Source: Meconema thalassinum (Eukaryota > Arthropoda > Insecta > Orthoptera > Tettigoniidae). Taken from it: a DNA stretch of 64,000 nucleotides. Below, piece by piece: positions 44,064-53,485 of the stretch (positions within the stretch are counted from its first letter, which is position 1; each line of letters begins with the position of its first letter). The translations under genes were made by a program, and so were the position numbers. Under the pieces are notes generated by a model that was not told where the DNA came from, ran no database searches, and saw only the letters and a list, made by a program, of their open reading frames with translations. The stretch spans positions 280,409,527 through 280,473,526 of the forward strand of contig OX336389.2 in the NCBI GenBank assembly GCA_946902985.2, given 5' to 3'.

Positions 44064-46840
44064 TGAACCCTTCAGAATAGCAGTGTTTATGTGCAAGAAT
44101 CTTGATCAAGGGGTCGCGCTCAGTTCATAGTGTGATGTTTACGTCCGCCAAACAACATGCTCTACTGAGGCAAGGGTCATAGGATTAAAACTATAATTAA
44201 GAAAGTAAGGAGACAAGACGTAAAATAATAACATGATTTAATGACTAATTGTGCATAAAAAGAAAATAAACAACTATAATAAACAATATCCTCCCTGAAT
44301 TTTCCCATGACAGGAACATCTATCAATGTTGAGGAGTCAGACGGATCTCCCCCTTTATAAAAATGTGGATCCATGTTCCACTACCTTGCATTTGAATTTT
44401 ATGTACGCGTGATGACTAACTACGAGAAATTAGTACTTGGATGACTGTTCGTTTACAACGGGTTAACAGCCACGGTGCTCACGAACAATCATCGCGTAAA
44501 TCAACGTTTATGGATATGGGCATGACATTAATAAAAACCCTTAAAATCTAATGCTGACACCCATACTAAAAATCTACTATTTACAGGAATCTCCCTGAGA
44601 CCCTCATTAGTGCGATGACGCACTTAACAAGCTGAGCTGCCAACCTGGCCAATTGCTCAATAAACACACAAGGAAAGACAGCATTGCACGTGACTTCACG
44701 GGTCACTGATATAGAAAATAAACATGGACTAAAACCAATAATAACAAAAGCCTGGCCGGCTAAGATTACTTTATATGAACAAAACTGCATGTTAAGGTAA
44801 CGCTTCGGAGATTATCGTGATTCGTAGGCAACTCCCATTTATTTAAACAATTTTTACCATTGATCAGTTCTTATTCTGTATTTCAAGTAATTACGGAGTC
44901 AATAAGCGCTCCTCACTAATGACCTTGCTTGCAACGTTCAGACCGCCTTGTGAAACATCTCCCCCTCTTCAATACTCGTCATGTCCCAACTCCAGTGTAT
45001 ATAAATAACTGACCAGCTGTGCCGTTATCTCAAGGAACCAACAGCAACAAAATCTCAACCACCTCAACATATGGTCAGACAATAATCACAATATCCACAA
45101 TTGCCCTCGCAAGGTTACAATATGGATCTGGCACCAAGCTGACAGAAATCAGTCTAAGCTGAAAATCCCGCTTGTAATGACCACAAAATACACACAACCA
45201 CACCTCTGGGAATGACATGACGATTTTCACACAGGTCTGCTTAATAGATGCTCGCAAACATTTTTTTTTTAAATTACAACCTACGATAGAGCTGATTGCT
45301 CTTCGTCACAAATTACATTGCTCCAAAGGCAATACTCTCATTGAATCTGATCAATAATAAACCTTAAACAATTTAACTACCCTCCAATCTACTGTATCAT
45401 TATATTAACTCAGTCCTACTTCTGAAACACAACATATCTCCGAGAGACGTTTTTAACCGCATTGCGTAACATATGCAAACACGGCCGTTCACATAGCTAC
45501 GCTAGTTAAAACAACACACAAAAACAATAACCTTCCACTAATAACATATGCGAGCTGTTTCCATGCAAAAGGTGTGTCAGACCAAAACTAAAATACTACG
45601 TTAATCAAACAAGCAAAGTATTTACAAAAATATGTCCCATAAACCATAAGTTAATTTATCAAATAATAAAGAATATTATATTGTACTCATCTCTCGTTCA
45701 GTCACCCGTCGAAGAACATCAGCTGCCATCTCCCAATTGAATGGTTCTTATCTCATCTCAGCCATCTGGACGGAGTGTTGAGAATTCCAAACTTCTTCTA
45801 TGGTAATCGATGTCATCTCTCGTGCTGATTTAGAAAGTTAGATTAATATACACTTGATATCTGACTACTAAATTCGCCGTTCCAGGTACTACTTTCCCAT
45901 TAACAGTTTGTTGGCGAATTATCGACGATACTGCCCCTACAAAATATAGTACTGTGACTATCTATCACTGAATTTAACACATTTACAATAACTTCTATGT
46001 CCTCATGACACGCAAAAGTATAACAGCCTACGTCCTTAGACGCACTAAATAAAGTCACAAACTTGTGTCTTCGACACACAAAATGTAATACGTTCCGTCC
46101 TCAGACGAACACAAGTAAAAAGTCTACGTCCGTCGACGCACAAAGTAATAGTCAACCTGTGTCCACGACACACAAAATAATAGTCGTTGTCTTGGCTTTT
46201 CACGCCACTTATAAATGAACTGGCCCTAGGTCTTGATGGGGGGGGGAACTATACAAAAATTTCTCGAAATAATGGTGGTACAGGAATTAAATAAATATCA
46301 CTGAACTCGTAACATTGCACAGATCAAGAATATGCCCATTAATCCTAGAATCGATCGTAGAGATTTTGTCTAGGCGATTTCCCGCGTGAATGCTAGCCAC
46401 CGCGTACCCAAGCTGGTCTTGCCGCGCTCGTAGGCATTCATTTCTCATTGGTTCCACATTTTCTGTATTTTGGTGGTTTTTAGCGGATCTTGGCGTCGTA
46501 GGAGTGTCTATTATCTTCATCAGCCACTCACGTTACTGCATCATATTTCTTCTAGGCGCGAATATTACAATGAACATACCAGAACCATGTCTCACTGCGT
46601 GTCGCTTCTATTTTGAGGTGGCCCACACCTGTCCTTCTGACACATCGCTAGGCTATTTCCTTTCACAGCTTAAGTATTTAGCCTTTTGTCAAACTGCTTC
46701 AGGTATGTCCCCGCTGTCTCCAACAAATGCTTGAAATTTCCTCATCTCCGTCTGGCTACTTTCATGATGCTGGTGGAAATATTTATAAATTGAAGAAATA
46801 AAACATAGAATCATTTATCCAACAGAGGATAAAGGGTTCA
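44064..46840 (-). repeat. Gypsy 3' LTR (2,777 bp)
   Basis: It matches 53486-56264 with roughly 25-30 differences by eye, mostly single substitutions plus G-run and A/T-run changes. An array of five palindromes lies at 46031-46171. Antisense open frames such as 46390-46734 recur in the other LTR only because the LTRs are copies. Unusually long for an insect gypsy LTR, commonly a few hundred bases. Confidence 0.97.
46031..46171. promoter_or_regulatory. Five evenly spaced palindromes in the 3' LTR
   Basis: Short inverted repeats start at 46031 (cgtccttagacg), 46065 (gtgtcttcgacac), 46096 (cgtcctcagacg), 46127 (cgtccgtcgacg) and 46159 (gtgtccacgacac). Spacings are 34, 31, 31 and 32 bp, about three helical turns. 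All share a GTC..GAC core while intervening bases differ. The likely role is binding sites for a dimeric protein; that is inference. Confidence 0.6.
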
Positions 46841-46854
46841 CAACTCTCCCACTC
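46841..46854 (-). other. Gypsy polypurine tract
   Basis: In element sense gagtgggagagttg abuts the 3' LTR, the site for plus-strand priming. The run is broken by T residues but is the only purine-rich stretch in the right place. Confidence 0.65.
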
Positions 46855-47255
46855 ACAAAATTTCGAACTTAGGAATAAAGTCGACAATTTTAAAAGACTT
46901 CTGTAGGCCAATTTTGTTTTATTTCAGAATCACCCCTTTTCTATTACTTGGTCTAGCCGCTCTTGTCTTGAATGGCATTTACTCGTTTTCATTTCCTGCT
47001 TGTCTTTCCCCTCTCAGTCTGCTTGCATGACCCGCTGATGCCTGAGGCAACACTCTGCTCTTCTCGTTAATGTTTGTCAACACCAACTCTACTTCCTCCT
47101 TCACGTGCCGTACTCAACTGCTCCCCGTTCACTTTGTTGATAGTAGGACGTCCATATATTCAAACTGCATCGTTATTTTGTCGCTCCCATGGCTCACTTC
47201 TACGATACTTTTTTAAGTTGGCTGCATTGTAGACTGACATTGTTCCTGTGCTCAA
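46855..47255 (-). other. Gypsy region between pol and 3' LTR
   Basis: About 400 bp with no recognisable coding region, so there is no envelope gene. Probably 3' untranslated sequence. Confidence 0.5.
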
Positions 47256-50200
47256 CTATTTCACTCTGTAAGCATTATTTCCAAGGTTTCATACGATAGA
47301 ATAGGGTCCTATGAACTTTTCGCAGAATTTACTGAAGATCTTCTTCTCTGGGTCCGATGTAGCGGGTCGTTTCACCAAAACGAGCTGGTTGATTTCAAGA
47401 TCACTGTGAAACCTCTTATTTCTTACTCGCCGTAATCTGCGGTCTGCTTGTTTTCTCATGTAGGCTCTCGTTCTCTCAATTCGCAGGTCAGGTGCTATCA
47501 TGGGATCTTGTGGACAGTTAATGATGCTTTTCCACGTTCTCACTGGATACTCGTTCTTGTGTAGTACCATAGGGATTTGTCCTGTTGACTCGTGCCTGGT
47601 AGAATTCATGCAGGTCTCTACGTCCTTAATTTTATCCAACCATCTGTGATGTTCATTGGGAATGAAGATTCTCAAGTATGATGTTACACATTTTATTGCT
47701 CTCTCACTTGGATTAGCTTGGGCATGTCGGATACTGCTTAAAACGTGTTTTATACCCATGTCCTCCATACCTTTCTTGAATTCGGCGCTTGTGAAATAAC
47801 TGCCATGATCTGACAATATAAATTCTGGTTTTCCAAGGATTGGAATAACTCTATTTCGAATGCGACTGAGTACTTGCTTCGATGTAGTTTTCTGAATAGG
47901 GCATAGTACTACGAACTTAGAAAATACATCAATGCACACTAGCAAGTGACGGCAACCTCGCCTTCCTTTCGGAATTGGACCGAAACAGTCCAGGGCCAGT
48001 AGCTCGCATGGTTTCTGAGGTAGCAATGGTCTAGGATACTGCCTCATTAAATAATTATTGGGCTTTGTCCTCTGACACGGATCACAAGTTGTAATGACGT
48101 CACATATAGTTGTTCTCATACGTGGCCATGTAAATGTCTCTCCTATTGTCGCTTCGCACTTGTCTACGCCCACGTGACCGTAACTTTCGTGCGTATGCCA
48201 TGTCAGTCCTCGCTGTAATGATGCAGGTACTAATATGCGTAACTTGGTGTGGTCATTATCTACCCATTTGTGCAGCGAATTGTTGACATAAACATATCTT
48301 CCTTCTTTGGCTTTTGCTTCTCGAAATGCAGGTGTTCCTGTAGGTAGCTGCTTTTTGAAGTATCGAATTAATAGCATCATCCATGGTTCCGCTTCCTGTT
48401 CTCGCTGTATTTCTCGTAACTCCTCCAAGAATTCCCGGTCCTTCGGTGTTAACTCCAAGTGTTGTACCGTCGCTGTTTCTTCATTATCAGGCTCTGGGTT
48501 CCTGCTGAGTGCATCCGGAATCACGTTCATCTTTCCTGGGCAATGTTCAATCTCAATGCTAAACTGCTGAATATATATAGACCAACGTGTCACACGTTCG
48601 CTTGCCATCGACGTCTTAAACAAGAATGTTAGTGCCTTGTGATCAGTCCTGACAACAATGGGGTAACCATAGATTATTCGTTTCCATTGTTGAAGCGCAT
48701 GAAGGATGGCCAACAATTCCAGCTCGGTTACAGTATAATTGCGCTCGTGCTTACGCAATTTTCGGCTGACAAATGCCAAATATGTCTTGTGTTGCAGGTT
48801 AGCTGGATCTTCTTGGTAGAGCATAGCACCTGTACCAATTAGTGAAGCATCCGCTTGGATTATAAATTTGTGCTTGAAATCTGGATATCCTAATTTAATG
48901 CAGTTTTCCAATAGCTGTTTTGTTGCTTGGAATGCCTTCTCACACTCCGCATTCCATAACCATTTATTATTTTTCTTTAACATTTCCTGCATGGGAGCTA
49001 CAGTCTCCGTATAACCTGGACAGTTTTCTTTAAAGAATCCCGTTACGCCTAAGAAAGCCCGAATGTGCTTGACTCTCGTTGGTGTAGGGAAATTCTTTAT
49101 CGCTTCGATCTTAGCTGGATTTGGCTTCACTCCCTCCTTGTCAATGACGTGACCCAAATATAAGATCTCGCTCTTGAAGAAATGCGATTTCTTCAGATTT
49201 ACTTTGAAATTCGATGCATTCAGGTTGCCCAATACTTTATCTAAATTCTCCATGTGAGTTTCAATGTTGTCGGATGCCAGCAGAATGTCGTCAATGTAGC
49301 GTACCGTCATCTCCTTAACTTCCTCGGTTAGATTCCGGTCCAGGGCTCGGATTAAAGCACAGCCCGCTGTTTTGACTCCAAAGGGCATTCGGACGAAGCA
49401 AAACGTCTGGTTATCGAATAAGAAGCCAGTTAGAAGCTGTGACTTCTCATCCAATTCAAGATGGTGGAAACTGGACGTCAAATCGACTGATGAATAAATG
49501 CTCTTGTTTTTAAAGCCTTTTAGTACGTCTCTGATAATTGGCGCTCTGTCATACTCAGGAAAAATGAGTCTCATGTTGAGATTTCTGGCATCTAAACAAA
49601 GTCTAATAGATCCATTTGGTTTTGTGACTGCCAAAATCGCATTTAGATAAGGTGTAAGTGTCTTCCTTATCACTCCAGCTTGTAACATCTCATCTATAAT
49701 GACCTTAACTTGACCACGATATTTTTCAGGAATTGGGTACAACCTGCTTTTGAAAGGTGACCAGTCCTCGACTTGCATAGAATATTTGAAATTTAATATT
49801 TTCCCAGGTACTGTATCAAATACTGCTTTGTGCTTCCTTAAAATCTCTTCCAACTGCTTTCTGTGTTCACCTCCAAGTTGAATGTCATTGAGCCGCTCCT
49901 GTAGTAACTCTTCAAATCGTGCATCACTGTTATCTCCTTCTGTCAATAAAGACCATATCTCCTGGGATTCAATCTCCTCATCTAGTTCCACAACAGCCCC
50001 TTCTACGATGTTATCTTCTGCCTTTCGTATCTCCTCTTCCGTCTCTTCTGATACTGCTTCCAATGCCCAAGAATTTACATCTCTTCCGGTAGTGATTTCA
50101 TCCATATGCAATCCCACATTCTTCAGCTGATCATACTCTCTAAAACTGACTGTATTCTTGTGCAAATCTATCACTGCTTGATAGTCACAAATAAAATTTG

Positions 50201-50663
50201 CACCAAGAATTATATTGAAATTCATCTTTGCCATGATAATGAATGTTTGCCCAAAAGTGTGTTCCAATATGTTCAGCTCCAAGTATGCCTAACGTTTACA
50301 AGTGACGGTGCGTTCAGGAATAACACCCCTCACTTTGAGTTGTGGTACAGGAATTACAGGAATATTCTGACTCCGTCCCAACTCTCGAACCAAGGCCTCC
50401 GATACCAAACTGATCTGTGACCCCGTATCCAATAAAGATCTTATCTTAATTCAACCAATCCTCGCGTAAATAATGGGTAATTGCCTAATTTCATCGTTCC
50501 GTGGTTTCACCGTCTCCTCCAGGCAGTCTTCTGGCAAAGCAATCCATTCTTGTATGTTCGCTACTATCCATCCATCTTCAACTTCCGACTGTTGCGTTTG
50601 TAGACTGTCTTCTTTATCCAAATTTAGCATTTTTTTTAGCTCCATTGCGACTCCCCTCATCAT
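47256..50663 (-). pseudogene. Gypsy Pol (protease, RT, RNase H, integrase) with three in-frame stops
   Basis: A single reading frame holds the whole Pol but is cut by TGA at 50451-50453, TAG at 50289-50291 and TGA at 47289-47291. Between the first two stops is protease with DTGS (50418-50429). From the ATG at 50282 a 997-codon open stretch follows: reverse transcriptase with YIDD at residues 329-332; RNase H with Asp478, Glu520, Asp547; integrase zinc region (HTHESYGH near 696, CDPC near 733); catalytic Asp765, Asp825, Glu860. After the third stop the frame continues about ten codons in the expected C-terminal motif to TAG at 47256. Each stop is explainable by a C-to-T change. No chromodomain or envelope is seen. 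Confidence 0.93.
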
Positions 50664-52023
50664 TCTGTCGCTTATGCCCTTGATATTCCTCTTGTCTCAG
50701 TAGACTTCCAGCTTCCTCAGTATGTGTGTCTGGATTCTTCATGTTCCCAATGGCCTTTTCCCATCTTCCAAGCTCTCCACCTTGGCTAGCGTGTAACTCC
50801 TCTAGGTAATTTTGCGATTGAGCGTGCCTATCATCCCAGTCATTTCGATAATTACGTGCCTCTCCTTGATTTTGACCTCTCCTTCCTTTCCATCTTTGAT
50901 TGGCATTGTAATCACCGTATCTTCCATAAGGCCTGTCATTCCTTCGATTTTCACGCCATTGCTGATATTCTCTCTGTTGATATCTATTGTTGCCTTGGTA
51001 TGATCTATTGTTATAGTTATTTTCGTTACGCTGGTATGGTATGTTTTCTCCTTCCTCCTGGTTTCGCCTAGGTGTGGAGGTGCTTGTATTAGTACCCTGC
51101 GTTTTAGTGTTTGCCTGTTTAGGTTTTATGACCTCTGTCGTATTGACTAATTCCAGCTGTCTTCCTCCTCTATAATGACTATGAGATGTAGTCTCATCGA
51201 TCTGACGTAATATCTGCTCTGCATGTAGGGCCGTACTAACGTTCGCTGCGACTAGTACTTGTTGCACGTTGACTGGCAATTGCCTCGCTATAGTCATCAC
51301 CAGATCTGCTTCATTTAAAGGGTAATCAAGGTCGCGAAATTTTAGCATTTGCATGTTAAAGAAATCTGAGTATTTCGTTTGCTGGGTAGTTTGGTATTTT
51401 CTAGAGTAAAGCTCCATCCTTAGACTCTGTTGTATTGCTGGCGACCAGTACTTGCGCAGAAACGCTAATCTAAAATCTGACATGGTTCCAAATGTATATC
51501 TGAAGCTTAAAAACCATGTAAGGACATTTCCTGATAAAAATCTCTCCATCATCCTCAATCTACGTGCTTCAGGTACCCCAGTGTCATTGTAATGGTCTTC
51601 AATCTCTTTGATAAAAGCTTTAGGCGTCACCCCTGAATTTTCCGTGTACTTCTGCGGTTTGTAATCGTTTGAGCGAATTACCTGAATAAGTTGTGTGGGC
51701 TGATGACCGTCTTGTGGTGTTGAACTCCTTTCTATATTCTTCCGAAACCCTTCCGTGTTTGTTGTTAATGGGCTCTCCGCCTGAGTCTGACTTCCTGCTA
51801 TGCTAGTACCCTCCGGGCTATTTGAGTCGTCCTGCTTGTCTTTCAACGCTCCCGTTTTAAATATCGACGATTGCTCTAATGACCTGAGTTCGGCTTTAAT
51901 GATCCTGTCCGTCTGTTCTTTAAGCTTGCTCTTCATTTCTTGCTCTAATGCTTGAATACGAGTGTGATTTTCGCCTACTGTCTTAAGAATGGTGGATCTT
52001 TCCTCTTTAGAATCGATATTCAT
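50614..52023 (-). CDS. Gypsy Gag, capsid and basic nucleocapsid region
   Basis: 469 codons. Residues ~95-300 form a retrotransposon Gag capsid-like domain (FLSGNVLTWFLSFRYTFG, FRLAFLRKYW, MQMLKFRDLDYPLNEADLV). From about 330 the protein is rich in Asn, Arg, Tyr and Gly, an RNA-binding tail without CCHC knuckles, an uncommon nucleocapsid type. It overlaps Pol by about 50 bases in another frame, so Pol needs a frameshift or its own start. Upstream it meets the coiled-coil frame at an A8 run, where the registers differ by one base. The ATG at 52023 lies within that run's edge, so separate initiation is also possible. Confidence 0.85.
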   Translation of the reverse strand: MNIDSKEERSTILKTVGENHTRIQALEQEMKSKLKEQTDRIIKAELRSLEQSSIFKTGALKDKQDDSNSPEGTSIAGSQTQAESPLTTNTEGFRKNIERSSTPQDGHQPTQLIQVIRSNDYKPQKYTENSGVTPKAFIKEIEDHYNDTGVPEARRLRMMERFLSGNVLTWFLSFRYTFGTMSDFRLAFLRKYWSPAIQQSLRMELYSRKYQTTQQTKYSDFFNMQMLKFRDLDYPLNEADLVMTIARQLPVNVQQVLVAANVSTALHAEQILRQIDETTSHSHYRGGRQLELVNTTEVIKPKQANTKTQGTNTSTSTPRRNQEEGENIPYQRNENNYNNRSYQGNNRYQQREYQQWRENRRNDRPYGRYGDYNANQRWKGRRGQNQGEARNYRNDWDDRHAQSQNYLEELHASQGGELGRWEKAIGNMKNPDTHTEEAGSLLRQEEYQGHKRQNDEGSRNGAKKNAKFG

Positions 52024-52858
52024 TTTTTTTCCAATCTTTTCTTATCTGCTCTTTAATCGTGCTTACTTTCTCTTCAATCTGGCTTTTAGTGTCGTTTAAG
52101 GTACTCTTTAACTGCTCCTGATCCGCTTCTAGGCTTTTCCATCGTTCCGCTGATTTTATTTCGAGACGGTCCATATCTTTAATTATGCCGGATATGTTTT
52201 CATCTACTGCTGATAATTGTTGTTGAATGACCCTGCCGCTTTTCTCCATCTCCTTAAATCGTCCTTCCAATTTATCCTGAGCTATCTTGACCTCGCTTGT
52301 ATTCATAGTACATGCTATTTCAATTTGCTCTAATTTAGCTAACACCGTTTCATCCAGAATGCTAAGTTTTTTATCAAAAATACTTTCCATTTTCTTAATC
52401 TGATCTAATTGCTTTTCATTATTTTTACTAACATCTAGGGCCAGTAATACCATCTGTTGATTAGTGTGATCTTTCATCTCTGCGGTTAGCGTCTCTAACT
52501 GTGAATTGATAGTGTCATTAATTTCACTTTTTAATAACCTAGCTTGTTCCGCCTGATATTCATTTTGTTCCATCCTACTGTTATTTAATTGTGTCCGCAA
52601 TGATTCACTTTGTTCAGCTAGTTTAGTTTTCAGTGATTCACTCTGCTCGGATAATTTGTTTATAGACTCACTTTGTTCTAACATAGTATTGTTTATTGCT
52701 TCACTTTGTTCTGATAGTTTCGCGTTTAATGCTTCACTTTGTTCTAACATACTAGTGTTTAATGATTGACTCTGTTCCGCCAATTTAGTGTCCAACAATT
52801 CCCGTGTTCTCCTAGCTGCACTCTCAATGATTTCTAGAATCTGTTCCACCGTTGCCAT
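52007..52858 (-). CDS. Gypsy Gag N-terminal coiled-coil region
   Basis: I place the start at 52858 (MATVEQILEIIESAARR), 24 codons inside the longest frame, because the earlier segment lacks Gag-like character. Residues after the start contain six 11-residue repeats of the type EQSESLNTKLA, then a long charged helix to the end. Eleven-residue (hendecad) periodicity predicts an extended coiled coil, which could drive Gag multimerisation. It overlaps the capsid frame by 17 bases around an A8 run at about 52024-52031. Whether the two frames are one protein joined by slippage or a frame-broken gene cannot be settled from one copy. Confidence 0.75.
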   Translation of the reverse strand: MATVEQILEIIESAARRTRELLDTKLAEQSQSLNTSMLEQSEALNAKLSEQSEAINNTMLEQSESINKLSEQSESLKTKLAEQSESLRTQLNNSRMEQNEYQAEQARLLKSEINDTINSQLETLTAEMKDHTNQQMVLLALDVSKNNEKQLDQIKKMESIFDKKLSILDETVLAKLEQIEIACTMNTSEVKIAQDKLEGRFKEMEKSGRVIQQQLSAVDENISGIIKDMDRLEIKSAERWKSLEADQEQLKSTLNDTKSQIEEKVSTIKEQIRKDWKKNEYRF

Positions 52859-52930
52859 GTTATACAATTTATATGAGACATTAGGGAAATGGCATAAAGC
52901 AATGCCCCTTGACACATACATACAATCCAA

Positions 52931-53451
52931 TGCACATTTAATTTCTTTACCCTACTCAGTTCATTTATTTTTACATTTAATCCCACTAGTCGATTGCATC
53001 TCTGAGTAGTTCTAATTTTACTCAATTTAATTTTAAACCCAAGCACATATTTAGTCATTAAATTGTTATCCTGATCTGATATTAACACTGACTAATTAAC
53101 AGAGTATTAATTGTCATTTCAGGCTACAGCCTCCTAATATTTTCATGAGTTTGACTTTCTAAACAAATCTAGTTTTAACTTTAATCATTGGGCGCCCGGT
53201 ATCACATATATTACCTTTTACTTTAATTCAATAGACAAAAACGTGAACCGTATTTTACTTTGCAAACTCCTGATTTTAATTTATATTTCACACATTTGGC
53301 GGTATCCACTTCGCCTCAATTACTTTTAATAAAATATCACTTTCCGGTGATTAAATACTGTCATATCTGCCTGCACTTGCGGCACGTCAGTTTTACCCAA
53401 ATACGCCAATATTGATATGTGTAATTTCTCCGCCGTTACACCACAGTGAAT
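52931..53451 (-). other. Gypsy 5' leader
   Basis: About 520 bp between the primer site and gag. No coding signal. Presumed untranslated leader with packaging signals; nothing specific can be pointed to. Confidence 0.5.
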
Positions 53452-53473
53452 GGCCCCACGCTTGGCCGCGCCA
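53452..53473 (-). other. Gypsy primer-binding site, tRNA-Lys-like
   Basis: In element sense the leader has tggcgcggccaagcgtgggg, 12 nt after the 5' LTR. It resembles the tRNA-Lys(1,2) type primer site (TGGCGCCCAACGTGGGGC) but with inserted bases, so pairing would be imperfect. Moderate confidence. Confidence 0.5.
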
Positions 53474-53485
53474 GTTTTATCCCTA

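Noticed and set aside
43516..44109. Short frames near the left gypsy LTR
   Set aside because: They lie in a family H SINE and its flank and mirror frames in the other SINE copy.
46031..46171. CRISPR-like regular spacing of short palindromes
   Set aside because: This is a eukaryotic LTR; the repeats are 12-13 bp, differ from one another, and there are no cas genes.
46390..46734. A 114-codon plus-strand frame, found again at 55814-56158
   Set aside because: Its conservation only reflects that both stretches lie in the two LTRs of one element; it is antisense to the element and has no recognisable domain.
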